From positions 1 through 64,000 of the forward strand of contig DIMS01000114.1 of assembly GCA_002425685.1 (NCBI GenBank): DNA of 64,000 nucleotides. The letters run 5' to 3'. This stretch comes from Synergistaceae bacterium UBA5560 (GTDB lineage Bacteria; Synergistota; Synergistia; Synergistales; Aminiphilaceae). The notes under the pieces were generated by a model, which worked only from the letters and a program-made list of their open reading frames with translations, did not search any database and was not told where the DNA came from. Shown in pieces: positions 1-8,092 of this stretch (position 1 is the stretch's first letter; every line of letters starts with the position of its first letter). The position numbers and the translations under genes were made by a program.

Positions 1-43
1 GATGTTCCTGGATGAGTCGCATCGATCCATCACCTCGTCTTCG

Positions 44-1249
44 CTAGATGCAGGCGGGTTCGAAGAAGAGTTCCCCTTCTTCGAACCGGCTGTACCGGAA
101 CATGGACACGTCGATGAACGGCTTTTCGCCCGCGACGAGCTCGGAGAGAATGCGTCCCACCGAGGGGCCGAACTGCAGCCCGTGGCCGCTCCAACCGCAA
201 TTCAGGAAGAACCCCGGCACGGGTGTGGCACCCACGATCGCCTGGAAGTCCGGCGTGTTGTCGTAGGGGCCCGTCCACTGGCGCACCAGCCGGATACCAC
301 CGAGAACGGGCATCTTGGCGAGGACTCGGGTCGTGACCTCGTCCAGGAAGTCCCAGCTCGATGTGTACTCCGTGTCCTTCTTCTCCTCGGGATTCCCCCA
401 CCCGAGCATGAACGTGCCGTTGGGACACTGTTTCCAGTAGCTGCCGTCGTCGAGACAGAGAGTCATGGGATGCTTCATGCGTTCCACCGCTTCAGTGATG
501 AGGATCTGATGCCGCTCGGGCGTGATGGGAACATCCAGCCCTACCCACTTCCCCACCTCGACGCTCCAGGGACCGGCGCAGCAGACCACCGAATCGGCCT
601 CCCAATCGCCTTTCGTCGTGTGAACTCCCGCGGCGCGTCCGCCCTTCATGATGATTCCCGTGACGGGCGTGTGCTTGTGGATCTCCGCGCCGAGCGCCTT
701 GGCGGAATCGGCGTAGGCGAAACAGAGCGTGTGGGGATTGATGTGTCCGTCTTCCTGGTTCCAGCTCGCACCGAGCATGCCTTCCACATTGAGGTGTGGC
801 GCAACTTCCTTGATCTGAGCGGGAGTGAGAACTTTGGACCCCGTCGTGCCGAGCTCGTTCTGGAAGGCCACATTCTTCTCGAGTTGCGCGAGCTGCGACT
901 CCGAATAGGCGATCCAGAGATACCCCGCGGGATCGTATTCGAGGGAGACGGGATAATTGAGATCCTTCTCCAACGTCTTGAACACCTGCATGTTGTACTG
1001 AGCGAGGCGGATGTTCACTTCCGTGCCGAACTGGTGACGGATTCCTGCGGCACTACGTCCGCTTCCGCCGGAGGAGATGTAGTCCCGTTCGAAGAGGGCC
1101 ACCTTGTAACCCTTTTTCGCCAGGTGATAGGCGGTGGAGCAGCCGTGGACACCACCGCCGATGATCGCCACATCGCACTTGTGCACGCCCCCGCCGCATC
1201 CGCAGCAGCACTGCGGTGCTCCTTGCGCTTTCATTTCTCTGCGCTCCAT
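44..1249 (-). CDS. FAD-dependent amine/glycine-type oxidoreductase (DAO family)
   Basis: Complete 401-residue protein of the D-amino-acid/sarcosine/glycine oxidase (DAO) family, which oxidises primary or secondary amines with FAD. The Rossmann dinucleotide motif is DVAIIGGGVHG at residues 26-36, followed by the usual SGGSGRSAAGIRHQFG stretch and a C-terminal NCGWSGHGLQFGPSVGR segment typical of the flavin-binding end. The ATG at 1249 has a good AAGGAGG site seven bases upstream. An odd feature is a Cys-rich N-terminal extension (Cys14, 15, 16, 18 and 25) just before the Rossmann fold. There is no signal peptide, so it is probably cytoplasmic. The substrate cannot be read from sequence; glycine, sarcosine, proline or a D-amino acid are possible. 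It faces away from the IclR-AbgT group. Confidence 0.85.
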   Translation of the reverse strand: MERREMKAQGAPQCCCGCGGGVHKCDVAIIGGGVHGCSTAYHLAKKGYKVALFERDYISSGGSGRSAAGIRHQFGTEVNIRLAQYNMQVFKTLEKDLNYPVSLEYDPAGYLWIAYSESQLAQLEKNVAFQNELGTTGSKVLTPAQIKEVAPHLNVEGMLGASWNQEDGHINPHTLCFAYADSAKALGAEIHKHTPVTGIIMKGGRAAGVHTTKGDWEADSVVCCAGPWSVEVGKWVGLDVPITPERHQILITEAVERMKHPMTLCLDDGSYWKQCPNGTFMLGWGNPEEKKDTEYTSSWDFLDEVTTRVLAKMPVLGGIRLVRQWTGPYDNTPDFQAIVGATPVPGFFLNCGWSGHGLQFGPSVGRILSELVAGEKPFIDVSMFRYSRFEEGELFFEPACI

Positions 1250-1516
1250 GCACGAAACCTCCTTACGCTAGGGAATTTCGGAGAAGATCCGCCTTTTTCG
1301 CTCTTTCGGCAGGACGACATCCTCCGCCTCCCACTCCTGCGCCATACACCCCGAAAGGGGCTGCAGCAGGAATGCGCGGCCTCGTCGCGACGAATACGCC
1401 GAAATCTCCTGTGGCGCACCATCGCAACAGGGTGACAAAGGCATAAAAAACGACATGACGAAAGAGAACAAAAGACGGAACATTCAGGGATTACTTTCGA
1501 AAAGAAATGCCGAGGG

Positions 1517-1648
1517 TCAGTCTGCGGGGGGGCGCTTGCGGCAGCCTGCAGGAAGAGGAAGAGACCAGATATCCCATACCATGCCGGGAAGGGACCGTCT
1601 GGAGCCAGGGAAAGAAGGGGGCATGCCGAGAAAAACACGTGCCGTCAT
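1517..1648 (-). CDS. possible 43-residue small protein or leader peptide
   Basis: A short frame (starts MTARVFLGMPP, ends RKRPPAD) upstream of the FAD oxidoreductase. What supports it is the start: AAAGGAGGTG lies seven bases before the ATG at 1648, one of the best ribosome-binding sites in the window, and a promoter-like pair lies about 60 bases further upstream. The peptide is rich in Pro, Trp and Arg and matches nothing I recognise. It could be a leader peptide for the oxidoreductase transcript or a chance frame. Confidence 0.3.
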   Translation of the reverse strand: MTARVFLGMPPSFPGSRRSLPGMVWDIWSLPLPAGCRKRPPAD

Positions 1649-1705
1649 CAAGTGCCACCTCCTTTCCGTAGAGTATTCAGAATTGCAGATCCCACTCCAG
1701 GTTCG

Positions 1706-1734
1706 ATTGTGCACCAAATCGTGTCCGAGGTCAA
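1706..1734 (-). promoter_or_regulatory. candidate promoter for the small ORF / FAD oxidoreductase
   Basis: On the minus strand TTGACC (1734-1729) and CACAAT (1711-1706) are 17 bases apart. The -35 is 5/6 and the -10 is 4/6 of consensus. It would start transcription shortly before the 43-residue frame and run on into the oxidoreductase. Confidence 0.4.
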
Positions 1735-1842
1735 TGTAGTACCGGTTTTCACATAAGAGGAAACCAAATTCCCCTTTTGCTCTTTTTTCTCCACCGCCCT
1801 GAATCTGTTTTCGCAACGACAACCAAACCAACACAGGTATCC

Positions 1843-1871
1843 TTGACTGGCCTTGGCATTTTCCGTAAAAT
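1843..1871 (+). promoter_or_regulatory. sigma-70-type promoter of the IclR gene with overlapping inverted repeats
   Basis: TTGACT (1843-1848), a 17-base spacer and TAAAAT (1866-1871). The inverted repeat TGACTGG (1844-1850) / CCAGTCA (1872-1878) frames the promoter, so a protein dimer bound there would cover both hexamers. A second imperfect palindrome, TTTCC-N5-GGAAA (1903-1917), lies just before the start codon and resembles known IclR-family operators. Autoregulation is likely. Confidence 0.65.
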
Positions 1872-1930
1872 CCAGTCAGATTGGTCCATTTCAGAAAAAA
1901 TATTTCCAAAACGGAAAAGGGGGCATCTCC

Positions 1931-2683
1931 ATGAGCCGTTTGGACAAGGGAATTCAGGTTTTGCGACATCTGTGCGAGCCACCCTTCTTCCATTCCCTGG
2001 GAGAACTCTCCAAATCTCTGGAAATGACCAAGAGCGGCATGCACAAGATTCTCGCCGTCCTGGTCCAGGAAGGGCTCGTGTTCCAAGAGACGGAGTCCGG
2101 ACTGTACCGGATCGGTCCCGTCGCATACCGCATGGGTGTGGTCTACGCCAACGAAAGAGGGCTCAACGGAGCCGCCCTTCCCGTCATGGAGCAGATCGGG
2201 CGCATCACCACGGAGACCGTTTCCGTCGGACTTCGCGACGGGGATTCGGCCTTTCTCGCGCTGAGCGTGGAAAGCCCGCATCTCATCCGACTCAAAAGCC
2301 GGCTGGGAACCAGAATGCCTCCCAATGCCGGGGCCATCGGCAAACTTTTGTGGGCCTACCATCCGGATCCGGTCCGGAGATCCGCCGCTCTCCGCTCCCT
2401 GGATCTCGCGTCCGAGGCATCGGGTTGCCCGAATCCTTTCCTTGATCTCGACGCACTTCTTGAGGAATACGACCGGATCCGCCGTCAGGGATACGCCCTC
2501 AGCGCCAACGAAAGCGTTCCCGATTTCCTGGGGCTCTCCGTTCCCGTTCCGGACCGCATGGGAAGAATCTGGGCCTGTCTGTGCATCGCCGGTCCTCTGG
2601 AGCGACTCCCCGTGGAAAGAGCACTGGATCTTCTGCCGGTTCTCCGGAGCGGCGCGGAGGACATCTCGGCCCGCCTGGGTTGA
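1931..2683 (+). CDS. IclR-family transcriptional regulator
   Basis: 250-residue regulator. The N-terminal winged helix-turn-helix covers about residues 1-60 (SLGELSKSLEMTKSGMHKIL is the helix-turn-helix core) and the rest is the IclR effector domain, ending with the typical LGLSVPVPDRMGRIWACLCIAG stretch (about residues 196-217). I chose the ATG at 1931, not the in-frame ATG at 1853, because AAAAGGGGG sits before it and the upstream frame overlaps the promoter. It is the first gene of a plus-strand set with two M20 hydrolases and an AbgT-type transporter, so it probably controls them in response to their substrate. The effector is unknown. Confidence 0.9.
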   Translation: MSRLDKGIQVLRHLCEPPFFHSLGELSKSLEMTKSGMHKILAVLVQEGLVFQETESGLYRIGPVAYRMGVVYANERGLNGAALPVMEQIGRITTETVSVGLRDGDSAFLALSVESPHLIRLKSRLGTRMPPNAGAIGKLLWAYHPDPVRRSAALRSLDLASEASGCPNPFLDLDALLEEYDRIRRQGYALSANESVPDFLGLSVPVPDRMGRIWACLCIAGPLERLPVERALDLLPVLRSGAEDISARLG

Positions 2684-2763
2684 GCGCTTTCTTTTTGCCC
2701 TCGGAAACCCTTGCGTTCCATCGTTCAGCTCGAAAAAACCACCCCGAAGGAGAGAGTGCAGGC

Positions 2764-3984
2764 ATGTCCGTCAGTGAAAACATTGTGAGCCTGTCCCGAG
2801 AACATGATTCCCGCATCCGCGAAGACCGAAGAGTCATCCACCGCCGTCCCGGTGTCGGCATGGAAGTTGAGGAGACCGCCTCCTTTGTCGCGAAAACACT
2901 GGAGGAGATGGGCCTCGATGTGTGCAGGGGCGTCGGAGGGATCGGCGTCGTCGCCCTTCTCGAAGGACATGAGACAGGCCCCGTCGTCGGCCTCAGAGCT
3001 GACATGGACGCCTTGCAGATCCAGGAACAGACGGAACTTCCCTTCGCCTCCGAAATCCCTGGAATCATGCATGCCTGCGGTCACGATACGCACACGGCAA
3101 TGCTTCTCGGAGCAGCTCGAATCCTCTCGGCGCTGAAGGAAACGATCCGGGGCACGGTCAAATTCGTCTTCCAACCCGCCGAAGAGTGCGCACCCACCGG
3201 AGGGGCTCCAGCGATGATCGCCGACGGTGTTCTGGAAAATCCTGCGGTGGATGCCATGGTCGCCCTTCATGTCTGGCCCGATCTTCCTACAGGAAAAGTG
3301 GGTATCAAGACCGGCACCATCATGGGCGCCTCGGACCGCCTCGACCTGACCATCCGTGGCCGCAGTGCCCACGGCTCCACCCCTGAGCAGGGGGTGGACG
3401 CCGTCGTCGTTGCCGCTCAAGTGATCACGGCGCTGCAGACCGTGGTCTCCCGCTCCGTGAACGCCACTGAGGCGGTCGTTTTGACCTTCGGGACCGTCCA
3501 CGGAGGATACCGGTACAACGTCCTGGCCGACGAGGTACGACTCGAAGGAACCCTCCGCACGCTGAGCCCCGACGTCCGGGATGTTCTTCCGGGAAAAATA
3601 GACACTCTCGCACGAGGAGTCTGCCGGGGAATGGGAGGTGACTGCGAAATGCATTACGAAAGAGGATATGCCCCCACGATCAATCATCCCGAAACAGTCT
3701 CCGTCGTCCGGGGAAGTATCGCGAACGTTCTCGGAGAGAGGGGCATTCTGGAGATCGAAAAACCCACCCTTGGAGGAGAGGACTTTTCCTTCTTCGCTTC
3801 CAGGGTTCCTTCCGTCTTTCTCTGGCTGGGATGCCGCCCCGAGGAGATCGCACCGGAGGACTTCCCGCCTCTGCACAATCCTCGTTTCGTCCCCGACGAA
3901 AGCTGTTTTTCCATCGGGGCTGCCGTCCTTGCCCAGGCGGCATGGGATCTTCTGAAAAAGCTCGGAGGAGGTGTATCCGCATGA
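2764..3984 (+). CDS. M20 family metallo-amidohydrolase
   Basis: 406-residue M20D-type amidohydrolase (the hippurate/N-acyl-amino-acid/aminobenzoyl-glutamate hydrolase group), cutting the amide of an N-acyl amino acid. Metal and catalytic motifs are RADMDALQ (about residues 79-86), HACGHDTHTA (about 103-112), FQPAEE (about 136-141) and GGEDFSFF near the C-terminus. The GRSAHGSTP stretch belongs to the inserted dimerisation domain. The start at 2764 has GGAGAG before it. Its stop codon overlaps the start of the next gene (ATGA), so the two are translationally coupled. There is no signal peptide; it is cytoplasmic, and the AbgT-like transporter downstream probably supplies substrate. Confidence 0.88.
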   Translation: MSVSENIVSLSREHDSRIREDRRVIHRRPGVGMEVEETASFVAKTLEEMGLDVCRGVGGIGVVALLEGHETGPVVGLRADMDALQIQEQTELPFASEIPGIMHACGHDTHTAMLLGAARILSALKETIRGTVKFVFQPAEECAPTGGAPAMIADGVLENPAVDAMVALHVWPDLPTGKVGIKTGTIMGASDRLDLTIRGRSAHGSTPEQGVDAVVVAAQVITALQTVVSRSVNATEAVVLTFGTVHGGYRYNVLADEVRLEGTLRTLSPDVRDVLPGKIDTLARGVCRGMGGDCEMHYERGYAPTINHPETVSVVRGSIANVLGERGILEIEKPTLGGEDFSFFASRVPSVFLWLGCRPEEIAPEDFPPLHNPRFVPDESCFSIGAAVLAQAAWDLLKKLGGGVSA

Positions 3985-5267
3985 GCATGCAGCTGACGGG
4001 CTTTCGTGACGAACTCGTCCCTCTGCGGCGCGAACTGCACCGCCACGCAGAAAAAGGGTGGGAGGAATTCTGGACTAGCGCCTTTGTCGCCTCGAAGCTC
4101 GACGCACTGGGGTTCACGGTTCTTCTGGGCGAGGACGTGATCGCCCCCGAGACCGCCATGGGGCGCCCCTCTCTGGAAGAACTCGAGAAGGCCCGAGCAC
4201 GGGCTCTGGGATGGGGGGCTTCTCCCTCCATTCTGGAAAAAATCGGACTTTGTACCGGCGTTGTGGGAATTCTGAAGGCGGACTGCCCCGGCCCCGTGAC
4301 GGCTTTCCGGTTCGATATGGACGCCGTCGAAGTGGGCGAGAGCAGAGACTCGGAGCATCGCCCATTTCGGGAGGGTTTTTCGGCTCTCGATGAAGGCGTT
4401 GCCCACGCCTGCGGTCACGACGGCCATACCGCCATCGGGCTCGTCCTGGCCCGATGGATCAGCGAAAACCGCCACCTCCTCCGGGGGACCTTCAAATTCC
4501 TTTTTCAGCCCGCCGAAGAGGGAGTTCGCGGCGGAAAATCCATGACCGAAAAGGGACTTCTCGATGACGTGGATGTTCTTCTGGGCCTTCATCTCGGAGT
4601 GGGAATGCCCTCGGGGACGGTCGGAGCCGGATGCGGCGATTTTCTCTGCACCACCAAGATCGACGCCGTCTTCACGGGAGTCGCCGCGCACGCGGGAGGC
4701 ACTCCCAACGAGGGGCGAAACGCACTGCTCGCCGCAGCGTCCGCGGTCCTCGGGCTTCACGCCATTTCTCCGCACCGCGACGGCGCCAGCAGAATCAATG
4801 TCGGCGTGCTTCAGGGAGGGACAGGACGCAATGTGATCCCCCCCAGGGCGGAGCTGAAACTGGAGACCCGCGGCGCGACTGCGGAGATCGACGGCTACGT
4901 TCGGACCCGGGCTATGGACATTCTGAGAGGTGCAGCCATCAGCCAGGGGGTGGCGCTGGAAACCCGTCTGGCGGGAGGAGCGGTGAGCGCCGCAAGCGAT
5001 TCGGAGCTCGTCGATCTCGTTGCGGCAAAAGCCCTTGGCATCGAGGGCATCCGCCGGATCGAGCGGGAGGGTCACATTTCGGGGAGTGAGGACATCTCCT
5101 GGATGATGCAAAGGGTGCACGAAAGAGGAGGGCGTTCCTGCTATTTCATTCTCGGCGCCGACACGACGGCGGGCCACCACAACGAGCGATTCGACTTCGA
5201 CGAGGAGGTCCTCGGTCCCGGCGTGGCTCTTTTGAAGGAGTTGACCCTCGCCGTAGCAGGGCGCTGA
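3981..5267 (+). CDS. abgA: p-aminobenzoyl-glutamate hydrolase subunit A-like (AbgA)
   Basis: 428-residue M20 peptidase that follows E. coli AbgA closely along its length as I recall it. Shared features are RRELHRHAEKGWEEF at the N-terminus, FRFDMDAVEV (about residue 110), HACGHDGHTAIGL (about 142), FQPAEEG (about 176), AAHAGGTPNEGRNALLAAA, the ETRGA segment and the C-terminal AGHHNERFDFDE. AbgA normally works with AbgB to split p-aminobenzoyl-glutamate. Here the partner position is taken by the preceding M20 protein, which is shorter than AbgB, so the real substrate may be another N-acyl amino acid or dipeptide. The start ATG at 3981 overlaps the preceding stop, with GGAGGAGGTG upstream. Confidence 0.85.
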   Translation: MSMQLTGFRDELVPLRRELHRHAEKGWEEFWTSAFVASKLDALGFTVLLGEDVIAPETAMGRPSLEELEKARARALGWGASPSILEKIGLCTGVVGILKADCPGPVTAFRFDMDAVEVGESRDSEHRPFREGFSALDEGVAHACGHDGHTAIGLVLARWISENRHLLRGTFKFLFQPAEEGVRGGKSMTEKGLLDDVDVLLGLHLGVGMPSGTVGAGCGDFLCTTKIDAVFTGVAAHAGGTPNEGRNALLAAASAVLGLHAISPHRDGASRINVGVLQGGTGRNVIPPRAELKLETRGATAEIDGYVRTRAMDILRGAAISQGVALETRLAGGAVSAASDSELVDLVAAKALGIEGIRRIEREGHISGSEDISWMMQRVHERGGRSCYFILGADTTAGHHNERFDFDEEVLGPGVALLKELTLAVAGR

Positions 5268-5397
5268 ACGTTGTTTTTCCTGCAAGGAGGTGGTTTCCGA
5301 CACGCAATGCGCCTGCGAGATCAGGGAAGTTTTCTGAAGTTTCGCACACTGTCTTTTTTACTCTCTATCTCTCATTATTCCAGCAAGGAGGATCAGC

Positions 5398-6981
5398 ATG
5401 TCCAAGAACACGGGTTCGAACAAGACACCGCAAGGCGGGGCCTTCGGGCGTTTCATTCGCGGCATCGAAGTGGTGGGCAACAAGCTGCCCCATCCCTTCT
5501 GGCTCTTCGTCCTTCTCGCTCTGGCGGTGGTCGTTCTTTCGGCCTTTCTCGCCACGTCAGGCACGTCCGTCACGTACATGGCCGCCTCTCAAAAAGCGGG
5601 AGAACTTCCCAAGGAAGTGACGGTCCCCGTCAAAAACCTCCTGAGCTATGAGGCCTTGAGGCCCTTTTTCTCCGACTTCGTCAAGACCTACATTTCCTTC
5701 GCACCCCTCGGACTGATCATGGTCATGATGCTCGGCATCGGCCTGGTGGAGCAGACGGGTTTCATCTCCGCCCTGATGCGGAAGACCATCCTGGGAGCGC
5801 CTCCCTACATGGTGACCGCCGTTCTCGCCATGGTGGGCATCAACGCCAATCTCGCCTCCGACGCGGGCATTATCTTCACCCCCGCCATAGGCGGAGCGGT
5901 CTTCAAAGCCCTGGGGCGCAATCCTGCCGTGGGGATCATCGCGGGATTCGCCGCGGCCTGCGGAGGGTTCACGGCCAACTTCTTCGTTGCGGGAACGGAC
6001 GCCCTTTTGGCGGGAATCACAGAATCGGCCGCCAAGGGAATGAACATTGCGGCCCCTACCCATCCCCTCATCAACTGGTTCTTCCTCATCGCCTCCACCA
6101 TAACAGTCACCCTGGTCACGACCGTCGTGACGGAAAAATTCATCGTTCCCATGTTGGGAGACGAAGGCGCATCCCGAGATTCTTCCGCGCTCGCAAAGCA
6201 TGTCGTCACCAATGAAGAGAAAAGAGGACTCCGCTGGTCCCTCTGGGCAGGACTGGGAGCGCTCATTCTCCTTCTCGTTCTGACCGTTCCTCAAGGGGCC
6301 TTTTTCCGCGCCGACGACGGAAGCCTCTTGCCCAGATCGCCGCTCCTCTCCAGCGTGGTGCCCATCCTTTTCTTCCTCTTCTTCTTCGTCGGCATCGCCT
6401 ACGGCTTCGGATCCGGAACGCTCAAGACCGCCTCGGACGTTCCCAAGCTGATGCAGAACGGACTTCAGGGAAGTCTCAGCTTTCTGGTCATCGCCCTTCC
6501 CGCGTCCATGTTCATCCAGCTCTTCAATGCCAGCAACCTCACCACCATCCTGGCCGTCAAAGGCGCGGAGGCTCTCGAAGCCCTCAATCTGGGTGGAATT
6601 CCCCTGCTGCTCCTCTTCATCCTCCTCTGCGGCACGCTGAATCTTTTCATGATCAGCGGTTCCGCCAAGTGGTTGATACTCGCTCCCATCTTCGTCCCCA
6701 TGTTTTCCATGGTGGGCTTTTCCCCTGCCCTCACCCAGGTCGCCTATCGGATAGGGGACTCGAGCACCAACATCATCTCCCCCCTTTCCTATTACATTCC
6801 GGTCGTCATCGGCCTTCTGGAGCAGTACCGGCGAGAAGGAGACGCCCCGGTCGGAATAGGGACCATCCTCTCTCTGGAACTCCCCTATTCTCTGGCGTTC
6901 CTGGTCTGTTTCTCTCTTCAGATCATCCTCTGGTACGTGTTGAATCTTCCCCTGGGACCAGGTGCGGGAATGTTCATGTAA
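5398..6981 (+). CDS. abgT: AbgT-family transporter
   Basis: 527-residue inner-membrane protein of the AbgT family (p-aminobenzoyl-glutamate importers and, in some members, antifolate exporters), with about a dozen hydrophobic segments. Family features include the N-terminal NKLPHPFWLFVLLAL segment, the AANLASDAG-like stretch NANLASDAGIIF, and GDSSTNIISPLSYYIPV near the C-terminus. AAGGAGG lies just before the ATG. A 130-base spacer separates it from abgA and shows no terminator, so it is probably in the same transcript. A strong terminator follows the gene. Confidence 0.88.
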   Translation: MSKNTGSNKTPQGGAFGRFIRGIEVVGNKLPHPFWLFVLLALAVVVLSAFLATSGTSVTYMAASQKAGELPKEVTVPVKNLLSYEALRPFFSDFVKTYISFAPLGLIMVMMLGIGLVEQTGFISALMRKTILGAPPYMVTAVLAMVGINANLASDAGIIFTPAIGGAVFKALGRNPAVGIIAGFAAACGGFTANFFVAGTDALLAGITESAAKGMNIAAPTHPLINWFFLIASTITVTLVTTVVTEKFIVPMLGDEGASRDSSALAKHVVTNEEKRGLRWSLWAGLGALILLLVLTVPQGAFFRADDGSLLPRSPLLSSVVPILFFLFFFVGIAYGFGSGTLKTASDVPKLMQNGLQGSLSFLVIALPASMFIQLFNASNLTTILAVKGAEALEALNLGGIPLLLLFILLCGTLNLFMISGSAKWLILAPIFVPMFSMVGFSPALTQVAYRIGDSSTNIISPLSYYIPVVIGLLEQYRREGDAPVGIGTILSLELPYSLAFLVCFSLQIILWYVLNLPLGPGAGMFM

Positions 6982-7017
6982 GACAATCCGATTCTACGCG
7001 AAGGGAGAAAATCGCCG

Positions 7018-7051
7018 GAGAGGCAGCCCCGCAAGGGCTGCCTCTCGTTTT
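7018..7051 (+). terminator. intrinsic terminator after abgT
   Basis: Perfect 12-bp stem, GAGAGGCAGCCC (7018-7029) with GGGCTGCCTCTC (7035-7046), 5-base loop, followed by GTTTTC. It ends the IclR-M20-AbgA-AbgT unit. Confidence 0.85.
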
Positions 7052-7230
7052 CATCCCGAGACGGGCCGACTCTTCCGCCACCGTTCTTTCCTCTTTCACA
7101 ACCCTGTCCAGAACCACCGTTTTTTTCGCGTCCTTGCCTCCTTCAGGCCCAAGAAACGCTCGCTCCTCGTCATCCGCAAAGAATGACCGATGACATTTTC
7201 CCTGTCTCGTCACGAAATCGCACATCCCCC

Positions 7231-7258
7231 TTGACAAGGGGAGAAGGTGTGTTATAGT
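7231..7258 (+). promoter_or_regulatory. strong promoter upstream of the Feo operon
   Basis: Perfect TTGACA (7231-7236), 16-base spacer, TATAGT (7253-7258). The predicted start of transcription (about 7265) falls exactly on the left arm of the 19-bp inverted repeat described next. I see no clear Fur box. Confidence 0.7.
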
Positions 7259-7265
7259 GCTCATG

Positions 7266-7564
7266 GAAGTTAGATCGATCAAACTCATGGATGTCCCTCT
7301 GCGACCTGACTCGGCCTCTTCGCGGTGCTCCAAGCCGCAGATTCGGGAATCCTTCTGGATCGATCCAGCGAACGAGCCGTCGGAGCCCTCGCACGCTCCG
7401 CAATCCCCCACATGCTCACTCCGTCGTTCGTGCGGATACGGTCAAGCAACGTTCTTTTCCATGTCGGTCTTACGCCATCCCGCCCCCTGCCCGGATGGTC
7501 GACGGAAAAGAGAAGGGTTCCAGGGATTTTTGCGGCGCCCTTTGGGTTTGATCGATCTAACTTC
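7266..7564 (+). ncRNA. candidate structured RNA or long leader of the Feo operon
   Basis: A 299-base segment closed by a perfect 19-bp inverted repeat: GAAGTTAGATCGATCAAAC (7266-7284) and its exact complement at 7546-7564. Nested inside, in order, are TCTGCG/CGCAGA (7298-7303/7336-7341), CGAACGA/TCGTTCG (7369-7375/7424-7430), and TCTTTTCC/GGAAAAGA (7453-7460/7504-7511) enclosing CCATCC/GGATGG (7475-7480/7493-7498). The arrangement is a multi-branched RNA with a closing helix starting at the predicted +1. It lacks the marks of RNase P RNA, tmRNA, SRP RNA or 6S RNA. Alternatives are a MITE or an invertible element. Confidence 0.5.
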
Positions 7565-7674
7565 AGCTCTTCTCTCCGAACCCCCTTTCCTTCCCCCTTG
7601 TTCCGGAAGGCCGCTTCGGAGGGCCTTGACAGACGAGTCGGCGCACATCATGCGCCTTCTGAGGAGGGATTCCC

Positions 7675-7878
7675 GTGCAATGGATTATTGTTCTTGCGAT
7701 TCTCGGAATCGCCGTCTGGGGTGTTTTTCGCCAGGTAAGGTCGGCTGCAAAGGGCGAAGGATGCGGGTGCGGCGGATGCGGTGCCTGTTCCTGTTGTCCG
7801 TCCGCAGCGAAGTCGTCACCGGAATCCACCGTTCTTTCCTCGAAGACCCGGGCGGGGGGCGCCGATCATGACGCTTGA
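7675..7878 (+). CDS. FeoB-associated Cys-rich membrane protein
   Basis: 67-residue protein with one N-terminal transmembrane helix (QWIIVLAILGIAVWGVF, residues 2-18) followed by a Cys cluster, GCGCGGCGACSCC. This is the layout of the FeoB-associated Cys-rich family, whose role in ferrous iron transport is poorly known. It starts with GTG at 7675, preceded by GAGGAGGG, and its end overlaps the feoA start by 11 bases. A small hairpin (GCGCA/TGCGC, 7641-7655) lies just before its ribosome site and could act in regulation. Confidence 0.8.
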   Translation: MQWIIVLAILGIAVWGVFRQVRSAAKGEGCGCGGCGACSCCPSAAKSSPESTVLSSKTRAGGADHDA

Positions 7879-8092
7879 CGAAGTGCGGCCGGGCGGCCGG
7901 GTCAGGATCCGGAGGAACGGTGCCCCCGGTTCCGTGGGACAGCGTCTCATGGACATGGGATTTCATCGCGGCGTGGAGCTTCAGGTCGTGCGGAACGCGC
8001 CCCTGGTGGATCCCGTGGAATTTCTCATGGACGGACAGCACGTGAGCCTTCGGCACGAGGAGGCGCGTTTCGTCGAGGTGGAAGCACTGTGA
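7868..8092 (+). CDS. feoA: ferrous iron transport protein A
   Basis: 74-residue SH3-like FeoA domain protein, with the typical GQRLMDMGFHRGVELQVVRNAP core (about residues 26-47) and a C-terminal HVSLRHEEARFVEVE strand. FeoA is a small cytoplasmic partner of FeoB. I chose the ATG at 7868 because GGGGGGCG lies before it and the upstream extension has no FeoA similarity. Its TGA overlaps the feoB GTG start by four bases (GTGA), which implies coupled translation. Confidence 0.9.
   Translation: MTLDEVRPGGRVRIRRNGAPGSVGQRLMDMGFHRGVELQVVRNAPLVDPVEFLMDGQHVSLRHEEARFVEVEAL

Larger units (their letters stand above)
1250..1842. other. long intergenic stretch between FAD oxidoreductase and IclR gene
   Basis: This gap holds the minus-strand leader of the oxidoreductase with the possible small frame at 1517-1648 and its promoter. 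A second weak minus-strand frame (1268-1483, 71 codons, no ribosome site) is not convincing. I looked for a glycine riboswitch because of the downstream gene and did not find its conserved core. Confidence 0.5.

Noticed and set aside
2..1435. A plus-strand frame of 477 codons at the window start
   Set aside because: Antisense to the FAD oxidoreductase, which has cofactor motifs and a good ribosome site.
1250..1500. A possible glycine riboswitch upstream of the FAD oxidoreductase
   Set aside because: A CCGAAAGAGCGAA stretch is vaguely similar to part of the aptamer, but the conserved CTCAGGC block and the matching GGAGAG helix are missing.
7266..7564. RNase P RNA, tmRNA, SRP RNA or 6S RNA as the identity of the closed structure
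   Set aside because: The conserved cores (for example GAGGAAAGTCC of RNase P or the GGAAGGAAGCAGCC-like SRP loop) are absent, and the fold is multi-branched rather than a single long hairpin.
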